Assembly (NCBI GenBank): GCA_018970175.1
Contig: JAGWWV010000020.1
Location: 1-36,993, forward strand
Direction: 5' to 3'
Source: Acidobacteriota bacterium
GTDB lineage: Bacteria; Actinomycetota; Acidimicrobiia; Acidimicrobiales; Ilumatobacteraceae
Length of the DNA: 36,993 nt
Every line of letters begins with the position of its first letter. The first letter of the stretch is position 1. Below, piece after piece: positions 8,066 to 16,942 of the stretch. Made by a program: the position numbers and the translations under genes. The notes beneath the pieces are model-generated. The model saw nothing but the letters and a program-made list of their open reading frames with translations. It had not been told where the DNA came from and did no database searches.

Positions 8066-9379
8066 TTGTTGCGATTCGGCACCGACGGTGTCCGCGGTGT
8101 CGCACACCGCGAGATCACGCCGACAGCCGTTCAGTACTTCGCCCGCGCAGCAGCGCGGGCGTTGCGCTGTCAGGGAGTCGTTGTCGGCCACGATCCGCGT
8201 GAGTCGAGCCCCGACCTGGCGCGCGCGGTTGCCGAAGGGTTCCGAGCCGAGGGCGTTGTCGTCGACTACGTGGGCATGGCTCCCACGCCGGCCGTGGCGT
8301 TTCTGGCTCAGCACTGTGGTGTTGCCGCGGCTGTCGTGACCGCCTCGCACAACCCCTACACCGACAACGGTCTCAAGTTCTTTCGACCCGGCGGCACCAA
8401 GCTGAACGACGCGGAAGAAGCCGACATCCAGGCGATCTACGAAACATTCGTCGCTTCGAACGAGGCCTTCATCCAGCCGACCGACGACAACGGGTCGGCA
8501 TCGCTCGAGCGCTACGTCGACCACGTTTGTGCATCCGGGGTCGGCATCAACCGCGGAATGCGACTGGTCGTCGACTGTGCCAACGGGGCGATGAGTCGGG
8601 TTGCGCAAGAAACTTTTACGCGACTGGGTCTTCAGCCGCGGTTCTTCAATGCGGAACCGAACGGAACCAACATCAACGTCGACTGTGGTGCTGCCCACCC
8701 CGAGCACCTGGCAATGCTCGCCAAGGAACATCCGTGCGACGTCGCCATCGCCTTCGACGGCGACGGCGATCGTCTGATTGCCGCAACGTCCAACGGTGAC
8801 ATCGTCGACGGTGACCACCTCATCGCACTTGCCGCGCTCGACTTGAAGTCGCGCGGTCTTCTCGTAGGCGACTCGGTCGTTGTCACCGTCATGAGCAACA
8901 TCGGCTTCCATCGCGCGATGTCGGCAGCGGGCATCGACGTCCACACGACCGCGGTCGGCGACCGTTCGGTACTGCTCGAACTCGAGCGCAGTGGTTCGGT
9001 GCTCGGTGGCGAACAAAGTGGTCACATCATCCGCCGCGATCTTGCAACGACCGGTGACGGTCTCCTCGCTGCCGTCGAGCTGCTCGCCTTGTTGGGCCGC
9101 GCCGGCGCGACGTTTGCCGATGTCGCAGCGTCGGCAATGACATCGTTCCCACAGGTGCTCATCAACGTCCGTGTCGCCGGTGACGCCAAGGCTCGTGTCG
9201 CAGCGTGCGGGGATGTCGTGCGTGCCGTCGAGGCGGAACTCGGCGATCGCGGTCGAATTCTCGTGCGTGCGAGCGGAACCGAACCGCTGGTGCGGGTGAT
9301 GGTCGAGGCGCACGACGACGCGACGGCGCAACGGTTCGCGCAACGCATTGCCGACTCCGTCGGGGAAGCCGAGGGGTAG
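8066..9379 (+). CDS. glmM: Phosphoglucosamine mutase
   Basis: Isomerises glucosamine-6-phosphate to glucosamine-1-phosphate for UDP-GlcNAc and peptidoglycan. The 437 residues begin LRFGTDGVRG. The catalytic phosphoserine is S94 in TASHNP, the metal loop DGDGDR is at 231-236, and the sugar-specificity motif GEQSGHII and phosphate-binding RASGTEPLVRVM are present. The start is TTG (8066, or possibly the adjacent TTG at 8069). No Shine-Dalgarno is visible and it lies six bases after rpsI, so translation may depend on coupling. Its TAG stop overlaps the putative promoter of the next gene. Confidence 0.96.
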   Translation: MLRFGTDGVRGVAHREITPTAVQYFARAAARALRCQGVVVGHDPRESSPDLARAVAEGFRAEGVVVDYVGMAPTPAVAFLAQHCGVAAAVVTASHNPYTDNGLKFFRPGGTKLNDAEEADIQAIYETFVASNEAFIQPTDDNGSASLERYVDHVCASGVGINRGMRLVVDCANGAMSRVAQETFTRLGLQPRFFNAEPNGTNINVDCGAAHPEHLAMLAKEHPCDVAIAFDGDGDRLIAATSNGDIVDGDHLIALAALDLKSRGLLVGDSVVVTVMSNIGFHRAMSAAGIDVHTTAVGDRSVLLELERSGSVLGGEQSGHIIRRDLATTGDGLLAAVELLALLGRAGATFADVAASAMTSFPQVLINVRVAGDAKARVAACGDVVRAVEAELGDRGRILVRASGTEPLVRVMVEAHDDATAQRFAQRIADSVGEAEG

Positions 9380-9389
9380 GCTTTTCGTC
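9377..9389 (+). promoter_or_regulatory. Putative -10 box of leaderless glmS-like gene
   Basis: TAGGCT (9377-9382) fits TAnnnT and ends seven bases before the ATG at 9390, where transcription would begin at the start codon. No Shine-Dalgarno precedes the gene. The TAG is also the glmM stop codon. A clear -35 is not visible. Confidence 0.45.
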
Positions 9390-12300
9390 ATGTGCGGCAT
9401 CATCTGCGTGCTCAGCCGCAAGGCCGGCCGTTCGGCGCCCGGCCGCGACGAGGTGCTTGCGCTTCTCGCCGAGAGCCGTGCGTTGTTGACGAAACGCGAC
9501 GCATCCCGGGTTGCGGAGGCATCGAAGGTGTTGTCGAGAGCCGACGAATTGTTGAAGGGCGAGCCCGGCGTGCACGCGCTCGTCGGCAATCGCGAACTTG
9601 CCTCGGGTATCGCATCCGCGGTTGCGGAATTGACGCCCCTGCTCGCGGCCATCGAATCCGACCTCGAAGCGGCGGCCGATGCGCAGGCCATCGAAAACGC
9701 GGCCGAAGCGATCGCTTCGGCAAAAGACGTTCTCTGGTCGTTGCACAACGACCGCCTCCGCACCGCACGCGAGGTCGAGGCACTGGCCGGATTGCAGTCG
9801 TCTCCCGAGGCGCTCGACGGTTACCTTGCGATTCAACAGGCTCTCTCGGCGATCGATCGCATGGAAGTGCGCGGACGCGATTCGGCCGGTATCGGTGTCG
9901 TCGTGTGGGGCCATGGACTCACGGCCGATCGTCTGCCGGCAGGCACCACATGGACCGAACGCTGCAACGATCCGCTTTTCGTTTCCAGGTCACTGCGCAT
10001 CACCGGTGACGTCTGGACCTTCGTTTACAAGGCAGCTGCCGAGATCGGCGAGCTTGGTGACAACACACGCGCCATCCGTCGTCAGGTCCTCGACGATGAT
10101 GTCTTGCGCCACGTCGTGGCGGCGCCCGGCGCGCGAGTGACGATCATCGGTCATACACGCTGGGCGAGCGTCGGCATCATCTCCGAGCCGAACGCCCACC
10201 CCGTGACCGGCGAAGAAGTCGAGGTGTCGTCGCCCCTCGTGCTCGCGGTGTTGAACGGTGACGTCGACAACTACGCGGACCTGAAGGTCGAGCACGGGCT
10301 CAGGGTCGCCGAACCAATCACCACCGATGCAAAGGTGATTCCCAGCCTCGTGGCGCGAGAGCTTCGCGACGGCGTCGACCTCAAGGACGCGTTCGTGCGC
10401 ACGGTCGCGCAGTTCGAGGGTTCCGTCGCAATCGCAACGGTGTCGGCAACGGAACCCGACCGAGTGATGCTCGCATTGAAGGGGAGCGGCCAGGGTATGT
10501 GCATCGGTCTTGCCGAGGACCGTTTCATCGTGGCAAGCGAGCCCTACGGCACCGTGGAAGAGACCACCGCGCTCATCCGAATGGATGGCGAGCGCGGAGA
10601 GATCATCGAACTGCGATCGACAGATGCCGGCAGCACTGACGGGATGCAGCGCTTTCTCTACGACGGATCCGAGTCAAGGCTCTCGGCCGACGACATCAAG
10701 TCGGCAGGGGTCACCACTCGCGACATCGACCGGGGGGAGTCACCGCACTTTCTCCTGAAGGAAATCCTCGAGGCGCCCGAGAGTTTCCGCAAGACCATCC
10801 GTGGGCGCATCCGCGAACGCGACGGACTGTGCGTCGCCGACCTCGACAACGACGTCTTTCCCGACTTTCTTCGTCGCGAACTCGCCGACGGTCGGATCAG
10901 GCGCATCCGAATCATCGGACAGGGAACGGCGGCGGTCGCCGGCAGCAGCATGGTGTCGCTTCTCGTCGCACTCACCGGCGATGCCATCGATGTCGACGCG
11001 TTGACCGCCACCGAGTTCTCGGGATTCGGACTCAGCTCCGACATGTCCGACACCCTCGTCATCGCGGTCAGCCAAAGCGGAACCACCACCGACACGAACC
11101 GCACCGTCGATCTTGCGCGCGCCCGAGGCGCGCGGATGATTGCCATCGTCAACCGTCGCAACAGCGACCTCGTGTTGCGGGCCGACGGCGTGTTGTACAC
11201 GTCCGATGGTCGCGACATCGAGATGAGCGTCGCAAGTACCAAGGCCTTCTATGCGCAGGTAGCGGCAGGCTCTTTGCTCTCGTGTGCGATCAGTGAGGCT
11301 GCGGGTCTCGGGTCGGCAGATCTCCGCGGCCGTGTTCTCGGTGCCTTGCGGGAGGTACCCGATGCGATGCGCAAGGTGATCGAACAGCGCCCGATGATCG
11401 CCGATGCTGCCCGTCGCCATGCACCGTCGAAGCGTTACTGGGCGGTCGTCGGCAACGGAGCAAACGCAGTGGCCGCGCACGAGGTGCGAATCAAGCTGTC
11501 GGAGCTGTGTTACAAGTCGATCTCGTGCGACATCACCGAGGACAAGAAGCACATCGACCTCTCGTGCGAACCGCTCATCCTCGTGTGTGCGGCCGGCCTC
11601 GAGGGCGGTACGGCCTCCGATGTCGCCAAGGAAATTGCCATCTACCGCGCCCACAAGGCGACCCCGATCGTCGTTGCCACGACGGGGGAGCAGCGCTTCG
11701 ATGCCGCCAGCGCCGTCCTGGTGGTCCCCGAGATCGATCAGTCCGTTGCGTTCATCCTCTCGGCGATGGTCGGCCATCTGTTCGGCTACGAGGCGGCACT
11801 CGCGATCGATTCAACCGCACGGCCGTTGCGCGAGGTACGCGAAGTCATCCGCGACGTCGCCGCGACGCACGTTGATGCGGCGACCCTCGTCGCAACCGTC
11901 AGTCAGGCCGTTGCGGCGCCGGCGGCGCGGTTCCGCGATGCTCTCTTGACGGGGCAGTACGACGGCACGCTCGAGGCATCGACAGCCGTTCGGTTGAGCT
12001 CCGTCCTCACCGATCTGATGTCGCGCAATCCGCTCGACACATACCAACGGCAGTCGGGCAAGGTCGTCACACCCGCAGTGTTGCTCGACGACCTCACTGC
12101 CGCACTCACCCGTGCGATCGACGAACTCACGAGGCCGATCGACGCGATTCGACACCAGGCAAAGACGGTGACCGTCGGCATCTCGCGCAGCGACGAAGGT
12201 CTCATGGACCGCGCGCTCGTGCAGGCGGTTGTCGGTGCGGGAGCATCGCGCGATCGACTCACGTACCGAACCCTCAAGGTTCTTGCCGACCTCGATCCCG

Positions 12301-12761
12301 CCGTCGCCGCAGTCACCGGGTTCACCCGTTACCGCGTCGAGAACGGGTCGTCGGACACGGCAACCATCACCATCATCGAGCGCGCCGGTTTGTCGAAAGA
12401 TTTGAAGTCACGCGTCGAAGGCACCGCGACGCTCGTCGGCACGAAGCACCGCGTTGCCCGCGACCAGGAAGTTTTCGTCACGCGGGGACGTTCCGACGGC
12501 CGCACCGTGATTCTGGTGCCGGAAGTGAAGTCGGGTGAAACGACGGGGATCACGCTTCTCCACGTCGCATTCCATCTGAGTCTCGATGCAAAGACGATGA
12601 AGGGTGTTCTCACTGGTTATGACGACCGCTACAACCGACTCGTCGACTGGGTGAAGGAAACCGAGAACGAATTCCGCGACGACCTTTTGGCCGACCTGAA
12701 CGTTGCCGACGCACTGATTGCCCCGATTTCCGAGGCGGCAGAGCGTTGGCGGTCCCGTTGA
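9390..12761 (+). CDS. Enlarged GlmS-like aminotransferase (glutaminase + two SIS domains + unknown C-terminal domain)
   Basis: GlmS makes glucosamine-6-phosphate from fructose-6-phosphate and glutamine. This protein has 1123 residues against about 610 for the family. The nucleophile Cys2 (MCGII) and the glutaminase motifs RGRDSAG (161-167), GHTRWASVG, LNGDVDNY and TTDAK are present. About 130 extra, mostly helical, residues separate MCGII from RGRDSAG. The linker motif HFLLKEI starts at 453. SIS1 has SQSGTTTDT (about 561), and SIS2 has IKLSELCYKS and DKKHID (about 715). The usual C-terminal PKSVTVE tail, whose lysine forms the Schiff base with fructose, is not seen: after FGYEAALAID the protein continues for about 310 unfamiliar residues. 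It lies directly after glmM, which favours amino-sugar synthesis. Altered substrate or a regulatory extension are alternatives. Confidence 0.8.
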   Translation: MCGIICVLSRKAGRSAPGRDEVLALLAESRALLTKRDASRVAEASKVLSRADELLKGEPGVHALVGNRELASGIASAVAELTPLLAAIESDLEAAADAQAIENAAEAIASAKDVLWSLHNDRLRTAREVEALAGLQSSPEALDGYLAIQQALSAIDRMEVRGRDSAGIGVVVWGHGLTADRLPAGTTWTERCNDPLFVSRSLRITGDVWTFVYKAAAEIGELGDNTRAIRRQVLDDDVLRHVVAAPGARVTIIGHTRWASVGIISEPNAHPVTGEEVEVSSPLVLAVLNGDVDNYADLKVEHGLRVAEPITTDAKVIPSLVARELRDGVDLKDAFVRTVAQFEGSVAIATVSATEPDRVMLALKGSGQGMCIGLAEDRFIVASEPYGTVEETTALIRMDGERGEIIELRSTDAGSTDGMQRFLYDGSESRLSADDIKSAGVTTRDIDRGESPHFLLKEILEAPESFRKTIRGRIRERDGLCVADLDNDVFPDFLRRELADGRIRRIRIIGQGTAAVAGSSMVSLLVALTGDAIDVDALTATEFSGFGLSSDMSDTLVIAVSQSGTTTDTNRTVDLARARGARMIAIVNRRNSDLVLRADGVLYTSDGRDIEMSVASTKAFYAQVAAGSLLSCAISEAAGLGSADLRGRVLGALREVPDAMRKVIEQRPMIADAARRHAPSKRYWAVVGNGANAVAAHEVRIKLSELCYKSISCDITEDKKHIDLSCEPLILVCAAGLEGGTASDVAKEIAIYRAHKATPIVVATTGEQRFDAASAVLVVPEIDQSVAFILSAMVGHLFGYEAALAIDSTARPLREVREVIRDVAATHVDAATLVATVSQAVAAPAARFRDALLTGQYDGTLEASTAVRLSSVLTDLMSRNPLDTYQRQSGKVVTPAVLLDDLTAALTRAIDELTRPIDAIRHQAKTVTVGISRSDEGLMDRALVQAVVGAGASRDRLTYRTLKVLADLDPAVAAVTGFTRYRVENGSSDTATITIIERAGLSKDLKSRVEGTATLVGTKHRVARDQEVFVTRGRSDGRTVILVPEVKSGETTGITLLHVAFHLSLDAKTMKGVLTGYDDRYNRLVDWVKETENEFRDDLLADLNVADALIAPISEAAERWRSR

Positions 12762-12785
12762 GGCGAACATGCTGAAGGGGAAGCG

Positions 12786-13151
12786 GTGAAGGGAATCGGT
12801 GTCGACGCAGTCGATGTCGGACGCTTCCGCGCGGCCCTTGACCGCACCCCCTCGATGCGCACGCGCCTCTTCACTGACGAGGAGATTGCACTGGCAGCCG
12901 AGCGTGGAAACGACGCTGCAACCCTCGCGGCACGGTTTGCGGTGCGCGAAGCCACGATGAAGGCCCTCGGAGTCGGCCTCGGTGCATTCGACTTTCACGA
13001 TGTGTGGGTCAGGCGTGCGGCCTCGGGTGCGCCCGAACTGATGGTGTCGGGTCGTGCGGCGCAATTGGCGACCGACCGCGGGGTGAATGGCTGGCATCTG
13101 TCGCTCAGTCATACCGATTCGGTCGCGATCGCGGTCGTCGCCGCGCTCTGA
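12786..13151 (+). CDS. acpS: Holo-[acyl-carrier-protein] synthase
   Basis: Transfers 4'-phosphopantetheine from CoA to the serine of acyl carrier protein. The 121 residues start at GTG with MKGIGVDAVDVGRF, where D7 is the family's magnesium ligand. FTDEEIALA, LAARFAVREATMKALG and HLSLSHTDSVAIAVV follow in the expected order. A GAAGGGGAAG tract lies just upstream. It sits between the glmS-like gene and the NAD(P)HX repair gene, an arrangement common in actinobacteria. Confidence 0.95.
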   Translation: MKGIGVDAVDVGRFRAALDRTPSMRTRLFTDEEIALAAERGNDAATLAARFAVREATMKALGVGLGAFDFHDVWVRRAASGAPELMVSGRAAQLATDRGVNGWHLSLSHTDSVAIAVVAAL

Positions 13152-13155
13152 CCCG

Positions 13156-13167
13156 TACGCTGGAAAC
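13156..13167 (+). promoter_or_regulatory. Putative -10 box of leaderless NAD(P)HX repair gene
   Basis: TACGCT (13156-13161) fits TAnnnT and is followed by six bases and the GTG at 13168. There is no Shine-Dalgarno, so initiation on a leaderless transcript is likely. No good -35 is visible. Confidence 0.45.
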
Positions 13168-14553
13168 GTGCGACTCGTTCTCACGCCCCAACAGATGCGG
13201 CACGTCGATGCCAACAGCGCCGTGCCGTTCGAGGTGCTCGTCGAGCGAGCGGGGTACGCGGTTGCCCACGCGGCACGATTGCTGATGGACGGCACGTACG
13301 GGCGTCGTGTCGTCGTCTTGGCGGGCAAGGGGAACAACGGAGCTGACGGCCGGGTCGCAGCGCGCCGTCTCGAGGACCGCGGAGCGCGCGTCGTGGTGTT
13401 TGATGCCGAGCGGGCGCCGATGCGCCTCGCCGATTGCGACCTCGTCATTGATGCCGCCTACGGAACCGGGTTCAGGGGTGAGTACAACGCGCCCACAACA
13501 CGGGCCCCGGTCCTTGCCGTCGACATTCCGAGTGGCGTCGATGCCCTGACCGGTGAGGTGCGAGGGCATCCCGCACGGGCAACGATGACCATCACCTTCG
13601 GCACCCCGAAGCCGGGTTTGTTGTTGCATCCCGGTCGGGCGTTCGCCGGTGAGGTGTCGGTGGCCGACATCGGTCTTGCGATCGATCGTGCAGCCGATGT
13701 CGACCCGAGGCTTCTCGCCGTCGTTGAACACGATGATGTCGTGTCGTGGGTACCCCAACGAGGTGCCACGGCACACAAATGGAACACGGGGGTCCGGGCA
13801 ATCGCCGGGAGCCGCGGAATGGCGGGGGCCGCGCGACTCGCGTGCACCGCTGCGTACCGCGCGGGTGCGGGCATCGTGCACCTCTCGAGCATCGGGACGT
13901 CGGGTGATGTCGATGTCCCGACCGAAGTCGTCTACCGGCAACTACCCCACGAAGGTTGGGCGCGGGCTGCGCTCGCCGACGTCGACCGATTCGCCGCCGC
14001 GCTCATCGGGCCTGGGCTCGGACGAGGCGACGAACTCGTCGATGAATTCATCGACTTCGTCGTCGGATGTCCGCGACCGCTCGTGATCGACGGCGATGGG
14101 CTGCAGTTGTTGGGTGCCTCCCGCGACGGCCGACACGGACGTGCAGCCGATGTCATCGGTCGCCGCAGCGCCCCGACGGTTCTCACGCCCCACGACGGCG
14201 AATTCAGTTCTCTCGTGGGCTCGGCCCCGGGACACGATCGAATTGCCGCGGCACGCGATGCGGCCGGTCAATTGGGGGCGACCGTGCTGCTGAAAGGTCC
14301 CACCACCGTCATCGCGGAGCCGTCGGGCGACGCCCTGCTCGTCGAGGCCGGGGATGAACGTCTCGCGACGGCCGGTTCGGGCGATGTGTTGACGGGAATC
14401 ATTGCGGCACATCTCGCCCGTGGTGCCTCGCCGTTGCATGCCGCCGCGGCGGGAGCGTTTGTACATGCTGCGACGTTGCGTGACCTGCCCGAGTCGGGGA
14501 TCGTGGCGAGCGATCTCGTTGAAGAGCTGACCCATCACGACGGAGGGCACTGA
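13168..14553 (+). CDS. nnr: Bifunctional NAD(P)HX epimerase / ADP-dependent NAD(P)HX dehydratase
   Basis: Repairs hydrated NADH and NADPH. Residues 1 to about 200 form the YjeF-N epimerase, with GKGNNGADGRVAARRL (usual GPGNNGGDG, here with Ala) and VDIPSGVDALTGEV. Residues from about 205 form the YjeF-C ribokinase-like dehydratase, with LIGPGLGRG, LVIDGDGLQLL, TPHDGEFSSL, LLKGPTTVI and the catalytic TAGSGDVLTG. I chose the GTG at 13168 (MRLVLTPQQMRHVD) because the homologous domain begins there and a TAnnnT box lies six bases upstream; the open frame extends further into acpS. The total is 461 residues. Its stop overlaps the alr start (TGATG). Confidence 0.93.
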   Translation: MRLVLTPQQMRHVDANSAVPFEVLVERAGYAVAHAARLLMDGTYGRRVVVLAGKGNNGADGRVAARRLEDRGARVVVFDAERAPMRLADCDLVIDAAYGTGFRGEYNAPTTRAPVLAVDIPSGVDALTGEVRGHPARATMTITFGTPKPGLLLHPGRAFAGEVSVADIGLAIDRAADVDPRLLAVVEHDDVVSWVPQRGATAHKWNTGVRAIAGSRGMAGAARLACTAAYRAGAGIVHLSSIGTSGDVDVPTEVVYRQLPHEGWARAALADVDRFAAALIGPGLGRGDELVDEFIDFVVGCPRPLVIDGDGLQLLGASRDGRHGRAADVIGRRSAPTVLTPHDGEFSSLVGSAPGHDRIAAARDAAGQLGATVLLKGPTTVIAEPSGDALLVEAGDERLATAGSGDVLTGIIAAHLARGASPLHAAAAGAFVHAATLRDLPESGIVASDLVEELTHHDGGH

Positions 14554-15689
14554 TGAGTGCCGAACCAACCCGTTGGGCGTGGGCCGTTGTCGACCTCGAT
14601 GCCTACGCACACAACGTCGCGCTCCTGCGCACGATGGTTGCACCGTCCGGTGTCTGGACCGTCGTGAAAGCCGATGCCTACGGCCACGGCGCGGTGCCCA
14701 TCGCGCGAGCCGCCCTCGAAGCCGGCGCCGATGGTCTGTGCGTCGCCATCACCGCGGAAGCAATCGAACTTCGCGAGGCGGGTGTCGATGCACCGATCCT
14801 GGTGTTCTCGGAACAACCGGGCGAGGAGATTGCCGACATCGTTCAATTCGGATTCATTCCCACCGTGTATCGACTCGACTACCTGACCGCACTTGCAGCC
14901 GAAGTTCGTCGCGTCGGTGCCGAAGCGTTGCCGGTTCATCTGAAGGTCGACACCGGGATGCATCGCGTCGGTGCCGAACCCGACGAGGTGTCTTCCCTCG
15001 TTGCACACATCGCATCCAATGCCGACGCACTTCGTCTGACCGGGGTCTACACCCACTTTGCCGCTGCTGACACTCCCGAACACCCAGCGAATCGGCTTCA
15101 GTCCGAGCGATTCGCCGCGGTCATCGACGCACTTCGTCCACTTGCCGACGGTGTGGCCGTACACGCCGTGAACTCGGCAGGTGCGATGTCGATGCCCGCG
15201 GAACGTCGGACGTTCGTCCGGGCGGGTATTGCGACGTACGGCATCATCCCAGGCGACGGTGTGGTTGAGCACTGCGCGTCGCTGCGACCGGTTCTGTCGT
15301 TGCATGCTCGCGTCTCGCGCGTTCAACGCATCGGTGCCGGCGAGGGCGTGTCGTACGGACACCGGTTCGTCACCGACAAGCCGACAACCATTGCGACACT
15401 GCCCATCGGTTACGCCGACGGTGTGCCCCGCCGCCTGTGGTCAGAGGGTGGCGCGGTGCTGATCGGCGGGAAGCGGCGTCGAATCACCGGTGTCGTGACG
15501 ATGGATCAGATGATGGTCGACTGCGGTGACGACCCCGTTGTGGTTGGCGATGAAGCCGTGCTGATTGGCCGTCAGGGTGACGAACAGATTCGGTCCGAGG
15601 ATTGGGCGCGGGCCCTCGACACGATCGGCTACGAAATCACCTGTGGAATCGGTCCTCGTGTTCCCCGCGTCTACGCCCGTAGCGTGTGA
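14553..15689 (+). CDS. alr: Alanine racemase
   Basis: PLP enzyme making D-alanine for peptidoglycan. The PLP lysine is K39 in VVKADAYGHGAVP. The second catalytic residue is Y268 in GVSYGHRF, followed by ATLPIGYADGVPR. VDTGMHRVG and YTHFAAAD are typical of the barrel domain, and the C-terminal beta domain includes ITGVVTMDQMMVDCGDDPV. At 378 residues the length is normal. The ATG overlaps the preceding stop (TGATG). The alr-tsaE-tsaB-rimI-tsaD order is common in Gram-positive bacteria. Confidence 0.96.
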   Translation: MSAEPTRWAWAVVDLDAYAHNVALLRTMVAPSGVWTVVKADAYGHGAVPIARAALEAGADGLCVAITAEAIELREAGVDAPILVFSEQPGEEIADIVQFGFIPTVYRLDYLTALAAEVRRVGAEALPVHLKVDTGMHRVGAEPDEVSSLVAHIASNADALRLTGVYTHFAAADTPEHPANRLQSERFAAVIDALRPLADGVAVHAVNSAGAMSMPAERRTFVRAGIATYGIIPGDGVVEHCASLRPVLSLHARVSRVQRIGAGEGVSYGHRFVTDKPTTIATLPIGYADGVPRRLWSEGGAVLIGGKRRRITGVVTMDQMMVDCGDDPVVVGDEAVLIGRQGDEQIRSEDWARALDTIGYEITCGIGPRVPRVYARSV

Positions 15690-15704
15690 TGCGGTCTTTT
15701 CATC

Positions 15705-16196
15705 ATGTACCTGCATGCCGACAATCTCAGTGACACGGCGGACATCGCCCGTGCCGTCGCCGGTTTCTTGCGCACGGGTGACGTCGTCGTGTTGGCAGGC
15801 GAGATGGGAACGGGCAAGACGGCTTTCACGCAGGCGGCCGCAACGGCACTGGGCATCGACGAGCCGGTGACGTCGCCGACCTTCAACCTGGTGCACACGT
15901 ACCGCGGTGGCGCGCTGACCCTCCACCACGTCGACCTCTATCGCCTGTCGCATACCGACGAAATCGAGGATCTCGCAATCGATGAACTTGCACGCACGGG
16001 TGCGGTGTTCGTGGAATGGGGTGACGTCGGTGACGACCTCATCGGCGATCACCTCGAGGTCCGCATCGCAGTCGGCGAGGCCGATGATCAACGCGACTTC
16101 GCCTTGCGATCCGTCGGACGCCGTTGGGACGCACGCTGGGACAAGATTCGGTCGGCACTTTCGGGGTTCATGGTCGACGACTGGGGTGACCTGTGA
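15705..16196 (+). CDS. tsaE: tRNA t6A37 biosynthesis ATPase TsaE
   Basis: ATPase partner of the TsaB-TsaD complex that makes N6-threonylcarbamoyladenosine at position 37 of ANN-decoding tRNAs. The Walker A motif GEMGTGKT is at residues 32-39. VTSPTFNLVHTY and HVDLYRL are family hallmarks, and FVEWGD lies near the C-terminal third. At 163 residues the length is normal. The stop overlaps the GTG of tsaB (GTGA), so the two products are probably translated together. Confidence 0.95.
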   Translation: MYLHADNLSDTADIARAVAGFLRTGDVVVLAGEMGTGKTAFTQAAATALGIDEPVTSPTFNLVHTYRGGALTLHHVDLYRLSHTDEIEDLAIDELARTGAVFVEWGDVGDDLIGDHLEVRIAVGEADDQRDFALRSVGRRWDARWDKIRSALSGFMVDDWGDL

Positions 16197-16942
16197 AGCT
16201 GCTCGCCATCGACACCGCAACCGAGCAGGTGAGTGTCGCGGTTGGCGATGCCGAGCGCGTCGAAGCAGCTCTGCACGTCGCCAGCGATCGGCGTCACGTC
16301 GAGGCGTTGATTCCCGCGATTCAACTGCTGCTCGGCAACCTGGGCATGACGGTCCACGACCTCAGTGCAATCGCCGTCGACATCGGTCCGGGTCTGTTCA
16401 CCGGAATGCGCGTTGGGATCACGACCGCCCGGACGCTCGCCAATCTCGCCGAGATCCCCGTCGTCGGTATCGACAGTTTGTCCGTCGTGGCCCATGGGGC
16501 GATGGCGGCCTCCCCGGTCGACGTCGACGACGCCGACATCGTCGTTCCGATTCTCGACGCCCGTCGCAGTCAGGTGTACTGGTCGATGCACCGCGACAAC
16601 TTCTCCTCGTTCTCCTCGTCGAACGAGCTGGAAGAGGTGCGACGGCCGCGCGTCGGTGATGTCGCTGAGTTGCTGGAAGACGTCATGGACCGTGGGCAGC
16701 GCGCCCTCATCGTGGGTACCGGTGCCAATCGTTATGCCGAACAGCTCGCGTCGTGTCCCGACACCGTGCGAATGGGCGATCGCTCGGGTTCGACCGTGTT
16801 CTCCTTCGATCCGCACGTTCCCCATGCGTCGGTGCTGCTCCGTTTGGCGGCGCGCAAGGTGGAAACCGGTGCGGCGCTCGACCCGGCCGAACCGCTGTAT
16901 CTCCGTCCACCCGATGCCGAAATCAACTGGGTGACGCGATGA
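16193..16942 (+). CDS. tsaB: tRNA t6A37 biosynthesis protein TsaB
   Basis: ASKHA-fold scaffold protein that dimerises with TsaD. The 249 residues begin MKLLAIDTATEQVSVAVGD, with RHVEALIPAIQLLL and the glycine-rich IGPGLFTGMRVGITTARTLA typical of the family. It lacks the metal-binding His pair of TsaD, as expected. The GTG start overlaps the tsaE stop and the stop overlaps the rimI ATG (ATGA), making a four-gene coupled run. Confidence 0.94.
   Translation: MKLLAIDTATEQVSVAVGDAERVEAALHVASDRRHVEALIPAIQLLLGNLGMTVHDLSAIAVDIGPGLFTGMRVGITTARTLANLAEIPVVGIDSLSVVAHGAMAASPVDVDDADIVVPILDARRSQVYWSMHRDNFSSFSSSNELEEVRRPRVGDVAELLEDVMDRGQRALIVGTGANRYAEQLASCPDTVRMGDRSGSTVFSFDPHVPHASVLLRLAARKVETGAALDPAEPLYLRPPDAEINWVTR

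Noticed and set aside
7922-9763. A 613-codon open frame on the minus strand opposite glmM and the start of the glmS-like gene
   Set aside because: It lies opposite glmM, which has a complete motif set. No recognisable motif or initiation signal was seen in the mirror frame.
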